Origin: a virus
DNA length: 46,845 nucleotides
Strand: one strand, 5' to 3'
Virus record (IMG/VR): IMGVR_UViG_3300017989_000029
Coordinates: 1 to 46,845 of that record
Shown: in pieces, positions 27,901 to 33,599 of the stretch
Layout of the letters: each line of letters begins with the position of its first letter
How positions within the stretch are numbered: position 1 is the stretch's first letter
Program-made: the position numbers and the translations under genes
The notes under the pieces: model-generated
Databases searched by the model: none
What the model was told of the DNA's origin: nothing
What the model saw: only the letters and a program-made list of their open reading frames with translations

Positions 27901-29873
27901 GGAAATGGTGGTATCCGCGCTTTTTCGCGAAGCATGAGGGCCGGATGCTGATGGGCCGCTTCTTCGCAAAACCGAAGGAAAGAGGGGCAAAAATTCGAGA
28001 AGGGGCGTTGGGGCGGGCGAAAAGTCGTTATACGGATCGGTATTCGGTGTGGACGAAACAGGGGCAGATTGCGGCGAAGGGTAAGGCGATATTCGAGACG
28101 CTGGATGAAGCCGAGCGGTTCATCGAAAAGCAACGGGGGTTTTGGCTGAAATACCGGGACCTGGACTTGAAAAAGACGATTACAGAGCGGTTCGATACCC
28201 GCGAGGAACGGGCGAAGTTTACGCGGGACAAGGGCATTGAGAAGGTGGGACCGTATGACCTGATCCCTTCGCGGCTGAAGTTCCTGAAGATGTGGCAGGA
28301 CGGCGAGGGGCTGAGGATCATGGAGCCTTGGAGCCAAGAGCAACTGATTGCCCATGGAATGCTGGAGGACCCAATTTTCACGATGCGCCGGGGCGGGCAG
28401 ACAGCGAGCGAGCTAGTGGCGAAGGTTCAGTTTTTTGACCGATTGGGCGAATATGCGCAACAAACATGGGAAATGGAAACTCAAGAAAAGCCGCTGTGGG
28501 TTCCAGCCGGCGCAAGCGTTCCTGCCGGATATGTGAAACTGGAAACGCTCGGGATCAAAGTCCCGCAATCGGCGCTGCAAAACAACGAGAACGTCAAGGC
28601 ATTGTTTGAGGGTTATCTGAGGCCGGATTTAGCGGCCGACATTGCCGGGCTGTTTGGAAAGGGGGGGCTGCTGGAGGCACTGCGATTGCAAGGGCCGGAA
28701 AGGCAGTTGCGCAAGTGGCTCACGAGCAGGAACTTAACGAGACATCCCAAGCAGTTGATGGAAAATTCGCTAACGATGTGGTGGCATGACTCGGAACTTT
28801 GGCTGAACTTCGATCATCGTTTTGAGTCAACCAAGAGGCTCTATAAGCATTTGTATAAAGGGGAGTATGATCCGCTGGTTCAGGAGTTCGTGGATTTCGG
28901 TTTTCCGGAGCATGACTTTTTGAGCGGTGAGGTTGGGTATGGGCTTGGGGAATCGATAACGTCATTAGCGGATGCGGATACGGGCGACACGTCGGTGAAA
29001 AAGCCGTTGCGAGCAGTGGAGATGTTCAGAAAGGCCGACAAGAAACTGGCGAACGCCTATCATTTTGAGGACCTGATGTATAAATTCCAGGCGTATCGAT
29101 GGGCGCGAGAAAAAAGAGGGATGAGTCCGGAACAAGCAAAGGCAGAGGTGGATAAGAACTATTTCGATTGGTTGAATGCTCCTCGGTGGGTAAACAAGTT
29201 GCGCTTCATCCCGTTCAAGCCGGCGGTTTACTGGCAGTTTGGGCGGATCATTGCGAATTCATTCATTGATCGACCTGTTACGTCGGCGATGAAGGCCGGT
29301 TTGCTGGCGGGCTTGTTTTGGCTATTGCGGGAATGGGGAGACGAGGCAAGCGGAGTTAATCGAGAGGAAAGAGACGACCTTAGAGCAACGGACATTGTGT
29401 TGCCGATGACGGACGCGTATGGCAGGAATCTCAAACTGAGCCTTGGCTGGATTCTGCCGTATGGGGATTTGACGAGTATTTTGCCGAGGGAGGGCGCCAA
29501 GTCGCTACCGGCAATTGGTAGAGGGCTTACGCCGTTGATTTTGCAACCAGGTTGGACGGCGGCTAATGTCGGACCGTTCGGGAGGCCGCTTTGGAATCAA
29601 TGGACGGATTCACAAAAGGCCACGTTGCGCGTTTTGATGCAGATGGCTCGGGATGTGGCACCGCAATTTGCAGGGGATATTTACGTTCGGCTTTATCGCA
29701 ACGCCATGAAAGCGCCGGCGGATCGTCAACCGTGGTGGATGCAGGTGGGGACGGGGCCGACCCTGGGGCTGCGGCGAGACATTGATTACAGCGAGGCGGC
29801 ATATAAGAAACGGAAAAGTAAAAAGAAGGGGCAAGGCCAATATAAAAGCTTTTCGGGGCGCGTGACCCGTTGA
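18897..29873 (+). CDS. Giant polyvalent protein: GGDEF, ParB-like, methylase-like and strawberry-notch helicase domains
   Basis: 3658 residues, a DarB-like polyvalent protein probably packaged and ejected with the DNA to protect it. Domains in order: N-terminal helical region with hydrophobic stretches (1-330); GGDEF domain (about 630-705; metal Asp640 in SDLEGLKFLND, intact GGDEF at 678-682); ParB-like domain (about 830-910; LEGGHRWDAL at 882-891); Rossmann methylase-like domain (about 1029-1240; EPSGGQGA at 1056-1063, YPPF at 1117-1120 instead of NPPF/Y); Gly-rich linker (1265-1400); KSPP repeats (1522-1533); strawberry-notch type helicase (about 1690-2420; Walker A GDQTGVGKGR 1715-1724, DESH 1862-1865, motif VI GRINRTGQ 2261-2268). 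The long C-terminal region (2820-3640) is helical and rich in Trp/Arg, like the large polyvalent-associated domains. No phage lysozyme or ADP-ribosyltransferase motif was found. Confidence 0.88.
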   Translation: MPNELMSRIAELENRLNGLINRRNAKARLLKLRQEPEPERTSVWSELPGVMDENFGKTPIARASHAFEAGMAQPLIQAPSFMRMGAQFIPDVQRPDYELFDEPESTGAKRLVEGAANVAEKYISKPLQERYSQPQYQPQGRAKEKFAPTSLEWLSYHVPQTAGQFAGQLAAGSVAGPGGFLGPIAVQIGGQTFEEAKEKHIADGMSPDRAKWEAAREATLNAGLQSLGELAANKIGKYVDRKTLTGMFTPFQQRVRAAYAEGATEAVQGEVEALLKWIYRNDPEGLADAQTRFAEFFLGGLIGFGAAGGVSGRPGGDAGDVEPGFDPGQQPPGPPRLVTNMPIALLPETAEGAVINPELSSLLENVPLQSEPLRGVVRGETRLPGGEPVGAANREARREELQRGMEGPPPEPYEVAPRQPTQPQQLGPEQLAEYIQGEVEAIPTQDDLVRSAGAKTVNAIREVLGLRSREEAREIRDRVWGKPGDIGDQIAARERRIAELEARKAAVREQSGQRLGDVGMEQINDQIAEMGIGAQPVTDYFQGNRIRYTGKGEQEPSGRRVQQQPVEEERRSGEERRKEEELRAEFDEQVKRVKNPKDMTREELEDAVLRDETTGAKTKFAYLLEMASEETRKPVQVSSDLEGLKFLNDEYSNAAGNELLQEIVGAFQDEGVEVYRYGGDEFASQFDTEEQAVEALERIKANFAKRPIRGHRPNGETVVFKGASFDYATGKDWAEADARRNELKKQATDEGQRAERGTKPFGLVEVAAKGDKAGDREAGQEGVEVSRDAEVTREQVEDKRFPAAKDVVGSLKVRDDIPNQDSIGASFNNYRILRGVREVSMSEFPGEPDVNSRTRALAEEIRQSGEINPLIVAVDKDGAYILEGGHRWDALNILGVKSFPALVVYDNDGEGGEPISVRQYGTPGAPDRVALGNFFGNEFDSLVSYSTIIEARKAAERLLGGPVKAGTKAAKEVDEAVEVGVIIAARRIGEAFREGTLNYSQAFDQMVDLYRRQPNLGVRTSESIELQAYSTPAPLSFAAQVILGLPNDNPNLTLYEPSGGQGALVTLADPEFVHINELDTERAKTLELTVGPGAQITSEDATKTKGGGTRYGLEIIYPPFGKLRRRNEQGELKADQWTIFDGKVRTKELDHAIVGRALSQLSDNGRAVVIIGGPSEQILKKGEAKHKNFYRGRTRLDFYYNLYSKFNVVEHLTVDGKLYSRQGAKFPVDVIVIDGRGKSVRELPQLKAPKRIRSWEDLKSATQEISTQLAVSGDKAGVGAGSLGVGGGPRPLGPRGSSEAGGLDVVGGGQADVGGEKGGLGVAGSKSDAGSESSGADGGSDRPGQRGDGGRGNLNRPGARPGARGDQPAGRVESSGTIQIDAGSGVGGAGDISGGLAGSDQAIEDISTEDLENLIFDGLTGSFGVEDTQVSDQPAKSSEPKYEPPPSLLTSQRPGGIAIPPKREKAGAGLSRLSRGEAKSGRSPLKSRGALAAGGARRVGVSARGRLLERGAVETSLDSTRKSPPKSPPKSPPASDLEAELEAYFRDQASANPFVDPKLLRIVAKYLAEAVKSGVRKFADGVRYIAQRTPKFIDRIHDAIEQGWEVLRKKFPVLDRAGKVRDVLNADREGNEFQVPYTPQSKNYTVETLIPKNQAQSVHRALRELEEKYGEIDQFVADELGFSKDEAMEAFSAEQIDAIGIGIGNIKGGSGFIIGDQTGVGKGRFVAAMIRYAQRNDLLPVFITEKPTLYADMVRDLGDIGMNSADRPFSILATNNNLRVPLPDGRMLRTKMSHARLFSEAISNYRQDGRLYVEVGIGRKKEVVDFDAVFTTYDQMNTVNRVLPARAQALLDVAPQAMFILDESHNAGGQGAPAPPKPGEPSSIPRSQTIRDMVSRGLGTVYSSATFAKRPEVMDLYLTTDLRHAFNDRISMEAAINRGGVPLQQVVSTMLAEAGQYLRREKSFGGIDFKNEVVEGDRAAVDRFGDRLRDILEFDLYTAGLIEDGGILSAIGTVHINAQGKHGATSSSFASVLHNVIDQALLCLKADQAANQAINVWRNKEKPVVAVANTLEAVIENAVERYGANVNEPLDITLEDLLLRYLDRTLQFTEKRPGNVKVVHHLDPSDLGPFGEAQYNQIRDAIQNSDLKHIPVSPIDYMAFKMRQAGMKVGEITGRGYALDYREDGPPLLVTRPAKARNAEGRIKVVSDFNNGEIDALIVNQSGATGISAHASQKVGKDLRPRHMIIAQPERNIDVFMQMLGRINRTGQVKLPKYSLFMTDLPIEKRPAAVLNRKLKSLNANTTAAADSHVDFKAPDFMNQVGDRVVANVMLEMLDLHERMGQPLSEGTEGLEHENAAAKVTGRLALLRVTDQEAILDEIEGQYNAEIAHLDAIGANPLSARTLDLDAETLDYDVLFEGDNSIKSPFSAAALLEMVDVKRIGKPYLPEKVRELVEKALAGEDAEAQANRVVAEVSQQTEDFAQAAYDKVIREKMRAARMTNPDAEITQDMRDQAERRRQLHLEALRQLRPFLTRFPIGLAVRLKFRENGEVMFGVVTNIERKGKAQNPAAPGSWIATVAVADAAQEIKFPISKTVMPSNVSGGSPTIEVEEADPNELIASFQTDDIEKVFLVSQQATRERRYMITGNLPAAYGQAIPNGQIVTYTIKGGELRQGVLLPRNFDPDRYLEGVPNHLQGVDAVVQTLDHDFAMRRVGGGRSRGAAPVQSRNQDLTIIRIGGAGSGQYRIEAPASRSKGAKYYLDEGIRDAISPETFVKSGSKMRVEVSDKTIIRRVIERLIGILDTPLFVHNSMMMTDARGEVRAINEEYGVGEGIRLNAGIPIDIFARELWRGAKGVSRVMRKVGDWANNEGKKALQEIPVLGRMRLKKIKESLPEWVRQGISGEFDQDPHVKALSEEMRINLQRFKSEFDAVVRTLLGGDFTEEQLIAFHHYLDGHPEDFLNLPTEVMERFAKPAEEWMRVAHAMSARFSSLGLPFREEWIRPGKWWYPRFFAKHEGRMLMGRFFAKPKERGAKIREGALGRAKSRYTDRYSVWTKQGQIAAKGKAIFETLDEAERFIEKQRGFWLKYRDLDLKKTITERFDTREERAKFTRDKGIEKVGPYDLIPSRLKFLKMWQDGEGLRIMEPWSQEQLIAHGMLEDPIFTMRRGGQTASELVAKVQFFDRLGEYAQQTWEMETQEKPLWVPAGASVPAGYVKLETLGIKVPQSALQNNENVKALFEGYLRPDLAADIAGLFGKGGLLEALRLQGPERQLRKWLTSRNLTRHPKQLMENSLTMWWHDSELWLNFDHRFESTKRLYKHLYKGEYDPLVQEFVDFGFPEHDFLSGEVGYGLGESITSLADADTGDTSVKKPLRAVEMFRKADKKLANAYHFEDLMYKFQAYRWAREKRGMSPEQAKAEVDKNYFDWLNAPRWVNKLRFIPFKPAVYWQFGRIIANSFIDRPVTSAMKAGLLAGLFWLLREWGDEASGVNREERDDLRATDIVLPMTDAYGRNLKLSLGWILPYGDLTSILPREGAKSLPAIGRGLTPLILQPGWTAANVGPFGRPLWNQWTDSQKATLRVLMQMARDVAPQFAGDIYVRLYRNAMKAPADRQPWWMQVGTGPTLGLRRDIDYSEAAYKKRKSKKKGQGQYKSFSGRVTR
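22675..23106 (+). CDS. Overprinted gene inside the giant gene's Gly-rich linker, 143 aa
   Basis: A frame shifted +1 relative to the giant gene opens with GTG at 22675, exactly nine bases after GGAGG (22661-22665), and runs 143 codons to TAG. The product has normal protein composition and predicted helices (REVWTLLAVDRLTWAAKKAG, TVEEAISIALEQDLVQEAIS), while the giant protein's frame here encodes low-complexity Gly/Ser/Ala/Asp linker with unusual codons (GGT, GGA, TCT, GTT). The alternative frame uses the genome's favoured codons (GAG, GCG, CTG, GTG). I read this as a real second gene constraining the linker. No family recognised. A chance open frame in GC-rich DNA is the alternative. Confidence 0.6.
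   Translation: MPPKKYQRNWPYPGIKRAWAPGVLELAAVPVPWGQEGLQRREVWTLLAVDRLTWAAKKAGLGLPEVKAMLAQNLLEPMGVLTDLDNAETVEEAISIALEQDLVQEAISLRAELNLREPFKSTQEAVLAVQETSLEGWLAAIRP
23460..23495 (+). repeat. Three 12-base tandem repeats (KSPP)
   Basis: Three near-identical copies of AAAAGTCCCCCG encode KSPPKSPPKSPP in the giant protein, just before its helicase region. A flexible, extended proline linker. Confidence 0.85.
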
Positions 29874-29893
29874 GGATTTCAGGGAGTTATGTT

Positions 29894-30151
29894 ATGACAC
29901 CAAGATGTCCAGAGCCGGGAAGGGAGTGTTTTTGGTCGATGGAAAAGATTGAGGAATATGTTCGCGGTATGGAGGCTGTTCGCCAGGAGATTCGACAATC
30001 GAATGCCAGGTTGCGCAAGATCGAGGAACAGTTGGAAATTTTGAATACATTTCGCTGGAGAATGATCGCTGTGATTGTCGCGCTAGGGATCGGCGGCGGG
30101 GTTGGCGGAAATGCAATGTTTCAGGTGGCGATGAAGATGTTTGGGGGATAA
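29894..30151 (+). CDS. XhlA-like coiled-coil membrane protein (holin candidate), 85 aa
   Basis: Start chosen at ATG 29894 (MTPRCPEPGRECFW) with AGGGAG seven bases upstream; the upstream TTG at 29870 overlaps the giant gene and lacks a site. Residues about 20-52 form a coiled coil (MEAVRQEIRQSNARLRKIEE). Then one transmembrane helix near the C-terminus (MIAVIVALGIGGGVGGNAMF). This N-coil plus C-TM layout is that of XhlA/hemolysin-type holin-associated proteins. It opens the probable lysis/late-accessory block. Membrane insertion is well supported; the holin role is inference. Confidence 0.6.
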   Translation: MTPRCPEPGRECFWSMEKIEEYVRGMEAVRQEIRQSNARLRKIEEQLEILNTFRWRMIAVIVALGIGGGVGGNAMFQVAMKMFGG

Positions 30152-30153
30152 CG

Positions 30154-30900
30154 ATGGTTTGGGTTCATGCGCATATTCCAAAATGTGCTGGCACGACATT
30201 CCGGCATTACTTGTATGATTTCGGAAAAGGGAAGGTGAAGTTTGACAATCCGTTTTTCCGACATCGCTATTCAGCGGCGGAATGGCGGGCGATGCTGAAT
30301 GGGTGGCCGTGGGTAAAGTTTTACACAGGGAACGCTGATTCCGCGGTGACGTTGGACTTGCCGTATGAGGAGTTTCCAGATTTGCGGGGCATTGCGTTTG
30401 TTCGTGATCCGGTCGAGCGAATGGTTTCCCACTACTGGTTTTGGAGGAAACACGCGGCGACATGCGCGTATGAGGAGTTGTTGAATAGCGGACTGGATGA
30501 GTTCGCGCAGATGGCGCTTGAGCCTAAAAGTCGGTATCATCTATTTGGGGAATTTCAGGTTCGAGGTATTGCGGGCGATCCTGGAGGGTTAGAGCAAATC
30601 AAGGAATGGATGCAGGCGGGGCAAGCGCTGGTGTTTCCGGTGGAACGGTTTGGAGAGGCGATTAGGTATTTGGAGCGGACATTTCCACAGGATTTCCGTC
30701 CAGGCGGCAGCCAAATGCGCCGCAATGTGACAGGCCGGCGGCATGGTCCAAGTTCGCAAACGGTGGCGTTGATTCGGGAGCGGACGCCGAATGATCTGGA
30801 GTTGCATCGAATTTCGCATGAGTTTCTGGATTCGCTGTTGCAAGGAGTTAAGTATGATTGTGGGCGTTCACAATTGCAATTGGTGGAATGTGAAAAATGA
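30154..30900 (+). CDS. PAPS-dependent sulfotransferase
   Basis: A 248-residue protein with both cofactor motifs of the sulfotransferase family: the 5'-phosphosulfate loop IPKCAGTTFRHYL (residues 8-20) at the N-terminus, and the 3'-phosphate element FVRDPVERMVSHYWF (Arg84, Ser92). Such enzymes move a sulfuryl group from PAPS to a sugar, lipid or Tyr hydroxyl. The acceptor cannot be read from the sequence. It lies between a membrane protein and small late genes. Modification of a host surface glycan (superinfection exclusion) or of virion parts is plausible. The length is at the short end for the family but both motifs and the C-terminal helices are present. Confidence 0.85.
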   Translation: MVWVHAHIPKCAGTTFRHYLYDFGKGKVKFDNPFFRHRYSAAEWRAMLNGWPWVKFYTGNADSAVTLDLPYEEFPDLRGIAFVRDPVERMVSHYWFWRKHAATCAYEELLNSGLDEFAQMALEPKSRYHLFGEFQVRGIAGDPGGLEQIKEWMQAGQALVFPVERFGEAIRYLERTFPQDFRPGGSQMRRNVTGRRHGPSSQTVALIRERTPNDLELHRISHEFLDSLLQGVKYDCGRSQLQLVECEK

Positions 30901-31294
30901 TCCGGCGGGACGGTGGACATGGGATGGCTCGATAGGCTCTGACGCCGAGGGCCACGCGATGTTCATGCCGGGCCAGGAGTTTTGGGCGGCTCGGGCGTTT
31001 GTGCGCAATTCGGCGCAGATGATCCACAACGGCGGCGACACGCCGAGGCGGTTTTTCCAGCGGTATACGCATGTAGTGAAAGACCAGTTGCCGTATGCGG
31101 AGTTTGTGGCCGGCGAGTTGAATATGGGGTTGGACGATCCGTTTGAAATCTTTGATGGGGATGAGATTGTGGACGAGGAACGGCTGATCCGGCTGATGAA
31201 GGCGGTTCCGCAGTATGAGATTTTCCGGGGGTTTGTGGTGTGTGAGGCGGTGATACGGACGGGGATTGCTGCGTATGAAAGGACGTGGGGATGA
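30854..31294 (+). CDS. Hypothetical protein, 146 aa
   Basis: Start placed at ATG 30854 (MIVGVHNCNWWNVKNDPAGR) with AAGGAG six bases upstream, overlapping the sulfotransferase end by 47 bases. Aromatic-rich N-terminus, then helices (EFWAARAFVRNSAQMIHNGG) and a negative patch (FEIFDGDEIVDEERLIRLMK). I do not recognise it. It might be a peptidoglycan-active protein by neighbourhood, but no catalytic signature is visible. Confidence 0.6.
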   Translation: MIVGVHNCNWWNVKNDPAGRWTWDGSIGSDAEGHAMFMPGQEFWAARAFVRNSAQMIHNGGDTPRRFFQRYTHVVKDQLPYAEFVAGELNMGLDDPFEIFDGDEIVDEERLIRLMKAVPQYEIFRGFVVCEAVIRTGIAAYERTWG

Positions 31295-31467
31295 GCGGTG
31301 CGGCGCAAAGCCAGGGTGAACAAGGTGAACAGGGTGAACGGGTTTCTGGAAAAGTTTCGCGGCGCAAGCCGATGACGCTTAAAGAGGCTCGGGCGTCGTT
31401 GCGGGAGTGGCTTTCGGAATTACGGGAAAAAGGGAAGATGGCGGATGGCAACGACCGAGGCGATTAA
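31291..31467 (+). CDS. Small hydrophilic protein, 58 aa
   Basis: ATGA overlap with the preceding stop (31291-31294). The N-terminus has a GEQGEQGER repeat encoded by a GGTGAACA-type DNA repeat, then a basic segment and a short helix (LKEARASLREWLSELREKGK). No family recognised. Coupling and helix quality favour a real gene. Confidence 0.5.
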   Translation: MSGAAQSQGEQGEQGERVSGKVSRRKPMTLKEARASLREWLSELREKGKMADGNDRGD

Positions 31468-31846
31468 ACGGGAGCGGCGCCAGTGGAAAGAGTGCGGCTG
31501 CTCGGGGTTGCCGGATGCGGTGTTTTGCTGGTTAGCGCGTCGGTTCAGCGGTTGGCGCTGGTATTTAGAAATGAAGTGGATTTGTTGTGAGCACGACCAT
31601 GGATATTATGAATTAGGGGAGATTGCCGATCCTGTGGAGCGCCGGCGGTATCGGGATTGGTTGGACGATTGCGTGTTGCGGGATGGGGTGATGCGGATTT
31701 CGGCGCTGAAGGACCAGGATCGGCGAAAGTGGGCGCGGAGGGTTTCGGCTGCGGTGGCGTTTTTTGGAGATGGTCATATCAAGGCGCGGGAGTCGGTGAT
31801 TCAATTGGGTTTGGTGGCGCTCGATGGCGGGCGCGACATTCAATAG
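31445..31846 (+). CDS. Cys-rich protein with an HDxxYY motif, 133 aa
   Basis: The central part, WICCEHDHGYYELG followed by a charged helix RRRYRDWLDDCVLRDGV, resembles the His-Asp plus helix pattern of small phage DUF1353-like or phospholipase-A2-like proteins (C-x-HD-xx-Y then a helix with Asp). The spacing does not fit classical PLA2 exactly. Three more Cys are at the N-terminus (ECGCSGLPDAVFC). It lies in the late accessory block. A lipid-active or lysis role is a weak inference. Confidence 0.5.
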   Translation: MATTEAIKRERRQWKECGCSGLPDAVFCWLARRFSGWRWYLEMKWICCEHDHGYYELGEIADPVERRRYRDWLDDCVLRDGVMRISALKDQDRRKWARRVSAAVAFFGDGHIKARESVIQLGLVALDGGRDIQ

Positions 31847-31864
31847 AAGAGAGGGGGTGAGAAT

Positions 31865-32182
31865 ATGAGGCTGTTTTTTGCAGTGATGGCAGCAATCTTG
31901 TTGGCGTCGTGCGCGAAAATGACGGGACCGGATGGGACAAGCGTTCACTCGTTGGCCTTTTTCCACAATCCGGAAATTGTCACGAGCATCGATGCGCAAA
32001 CAGGGGCCATTGAAACGCGAGTGTTGATGAATCGACGGGTTCAAGAAGACGTCGTTTCGCCGCTGGTTGGTGCAACATTGCCGACCTACGAACAACTGTT
32101 GGCGCTGTATGCGGCACAGGCGCGGGGGGCCGTAATCCCTCCGGAAACGCCGCAGCCGTTGGAATCGCGAGGCCCGCCTTAA
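31865..32182 (+). CDS. Lipoprotein, outer-spanin candidate, 105 aa
   Basis: MRLFFAVMAAILLASCAKMT is a lipoprotein signal with lipobox L-A-S-C. The residue after Cys is Ala, not Asp, so sorting to the outer membrane is expected in a diderm host. The mature 90 residues are moderately charged and end in a Pro-rich tail (VIPPETPQPLESRGPP). AGAGGGGGTG lies upstream. It is the last gene before the terminator at 32212. Size, lipid anchor, Pro-rich end and location suit an outer-membrane spanin; no inner-membrane partner is obvious. Confidence 0.6.
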   Translation: MRLFFAVMAAILLASCAKMTGPDGTSVHSLAFFHNPEIVTSIDAQTGAIETRVLMNRRVQEDVVSPLVGATLPTYEQLLALYAAQARGAVIPPETPQPLESRGPP

Positions 32183-32211
32183 CGGGCAGTTCAAGGATGT
32201 TTGATTATGGG

Positions 32212-32241
32212 GGGCGCTCGGCGACGGGCGCCCTTTGTTTT
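32212..32241 (+). terminator. Intrinsic terminator ending the late genes
   Basis: Stem GGGCGCTCG / CGGGCGCCC (32212-32220 with 32225-32233, one G-U pair) is capped by a GCGA tetraloop and followed by TTTGTTTT. This is a strong rho-independent terminator 30 bases after the lipoprotein gene, and it separates the late genes from the early block. Confidence 0.9.
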
Positions 32242-32261
32242 AAAAAAATATAAAAATGGGG

Positions 32262-32291
32262 TTGACAAATGGCAAGCGGTTGAGCGAAAAG
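32262..32291 (+). promoter_or_regulatory. Possible early promoter region
   Basis: A perfect TTGACA (32262-32267) lies just after an A/T-rich stretch and the late terminator, where a promoter for the early block is expected. No good -10 hexamer stands 16-18 bases downstream, so a sigma-70 promoter is only partly supported. An activator-dependent promoter or an operator is possible. Confidence 0.35.
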
Positions 32292-32321
32292 GGGGGCAGA
32301 TGAGATCGGAGGTGAGCCACA

Positions 32322-32543
32322 GTGAGTGTTAATTTGCCGACAGAGGCAGAGGTAGCGCGGGCGCGTGAAGAAGTTATGCGGGCGCTTGATAACAGGCCGG
32401 CCGATATGACGATTGCGGAAATTGCCAAGAGGAGCGGGATTCCATATGGCACAATCGCCCAAATGCGGGTAAACGGATCAATTTCTGTGGCGAGGCTGCG
32501 AAAGCTTCAGCAGGGGTTGATCAAGATCGGCCTGTTAAAATAG
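32322..32543 (+). CDS. Helix-turn-helix protein, 73 aa (early regulator candidate)
   Basis: GTG start at 32322 with GGAGG nine bases upstream. Residues about 29-55 (MTIAEIAKRSGIPYGTIAQM) form a helix-turn-helix of the type found in small repressors: the first helix enters through T-I-A-E-I-A and the recognition helix is YGTIAQM. It is the first gene after the terminator and the TTGACA element, as expected of an early regulator or transcription switch. Confidence 0.65.
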   Translation: MSVNLPTEAEVARAREEVMRALDNRPADMTIAEIAKRSGIPYGTIAQMRVNGSISVARLRKLQQGLIKIGLLK

Positions 32544-32569
32544 GCGGAAACGGGAAAGGAGAGTCAATC

Positions 32570-32803
32570 ATGGGATCGGAAACGATGGAACGGCTTCGGC
32601 AACCGGGGATGAGCCTTGACGACGCGAACGAGGCGATGCACGTGGCGGCTAAGCGGATTGCTGAGCGGCTGTTGGACGGGGCCGGGGATTGGATCATTGA
32701 GAACCTGGACTATGAGATTAAATCGGAAGGGATCGGCGTGAGCGATCAGGATTTCCGGGATTTGGTGAAGGAGAGCGTCCGGGAAGGGCGGGTGCTACTG
32801 TGA
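32570..32803 (+). CDS. Hypothetical acidic protein, 77 aa
   Basis: AAAGGAG lies eight bases before the ATG. The product is helical and acidic (DDANEAMHVAAKRIAERLLD, SDQDFRDLVKESVREGRVLL). No family recognised. Early-operon position, second gene. Confidence 0.6.
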   Translation: MGSETMERLRQPGMSLDDANEAMHVAAKRIAERLLDGAGDWIIENLDYEIKSEGIGVSDQDFRDLVKESVREGRVLL

Positions 32804-33006
32804 TTCCAGCGGCGTTCGATGTGGGCGTGAGGGGGTTCGTTGGCCGGCTGTGGTTGCGCTGGAAGAGGAAAGCCGCCCTGCGGGAACAAGGCGGCTTAGG
32901 ACGGAAACGGCGCTCCATACAGGAGCGAAAATCAATGGACGAGCGACTTATAGCGCTCGGAAGGCGAGAGATCAATGGAAAAAACGAGCCTGAAATTCGA
33001 AATTGA
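32800..33006 (+). CDS. Doubtful small gene, 68 aa, containing three hairpins
   Basis: A GTG in a GTGA overlap with the previous stop opens a 68-codon frame rich in Arg/Lys. It runs through three consecutive hairpins and overlaps the next gene by 32 bases. An alternative is a 23-codon leader from ATG 32935, which has AGGAG nine bases upstream and would couple to the start at 32975. Composition (many Arg, Gly, Trp) is typical of a shadow frame. I keep it only as a possibility. Confidence 0.3.
   Translation: MIPAAFDVGVRGFVGRLWLRWKRKAALREQGGLGRKRRSIQERKSMDERLIALGRREINGKNEPEIRN
32870..32958 (+). promoter_or_regulatory. Three-hairpin leader before the 190-aa gene
   Basis: Stems are AAGCCGCC / GGCGGCTT (32870-32877, 32890-32897), CGCTCC / GGAGCG (32911-32916, 32922-32927) and GAGCG / CGCTC (32941-32945, 32954-32958). 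The second stem covers AGGAG, the ribosome binding site of a possible short leader frame at 32935. This could set translation of the downstream DNA-metabolism genes. Confidence 0.4.
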
Positions 33007-33547
33007 ACATGACGGGTTTGAGGTCGCGGTGGATTGCCCTTGTGCCGCGGGTCAACCGGAAGTGGTGGTTGAACAGGTCAAGCGGCTGGTCGAGGCGTTC
33101 AAGACGGCGGGATTCAAGCAGAAGGTTTACCGCGGCAAGGGTGGGTTCGGCAAGGGGCCATCGGCGCCGGAGGAATGGGCGGCGATAACGGGAATCCGGG
33201 CGTTCCAGTATGAGCGGGACGGCGAGAAAAAGCGGGCGCTCGCATTCAAGTTGCAGCCGGAAGAAGGGAAATTTGAGGCTCGCGAGGCAACGTGTTGGGA
33301 CCCTGATTCTGTTGTGGGGCAGATGCCGGAGGCGTTGGGCGCGGCGGTGAAGGCTGCGTTCGAGTCGGGCGAGAAGTCCAAGGAGTTCACGATTCCCGAG
33401 AGCATGGGGCTGGAGTGCGGTTTTGCGCGAAACGGAGGCGGGAAGCTGAAGGCGTTCGAGGTTCGGGTAAAGGGCGCCGGGGTGGAGTTGAAGCCGGAAG
33501 AGGTCAAGGCCGAACCGGCCAAGGCGACGGGGACGGAAGATTTCTGA
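32975..33547 (+). CDS. Possible single-strand DNA binding-like protein, 190 aa
   Basis: I do not recognise the fold: mixed alpha/beta, acidic overall, with CPCAAGQPEVVVEQVKRLVE near the N-terminus. A Lys/Gly-rich segment (KVYRGKGGFGKG) lies near residue 50. The C-terminus is disordered and acidic and ends TGTEDF, the style of SSB tail tips (acidic residues then a terminal Phe) that recruit repair proteins. It sits directly before an SbcC-like ATPase that also ends EDF. A ssDNA-binding or recombination accessory role is inferred from tail and neighbours only. Confidence 0.5.
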   Translation: MEKTSLKFEIEHDGFEVAVDCPCAAGQPEVVVEQVKRLVEAFKTAGFKQKVYRGKGGFGKGPSAPEEWAAITGIRAFQYERDGEKKRALAFKLQPEEGKFEAREATCWDPDSVVGQMPEALGAAVKAAFESGEKSKEFTIPESMGLECGFARNGGGKLKAFEVRVKGAGVELKPEEVKAEPAKATGTEDF

Positions 33548-33599
33548 GATTTGAGACAAAAACGGCGTTGAGTGAAACAAAAAACGGAGATAATGGATC

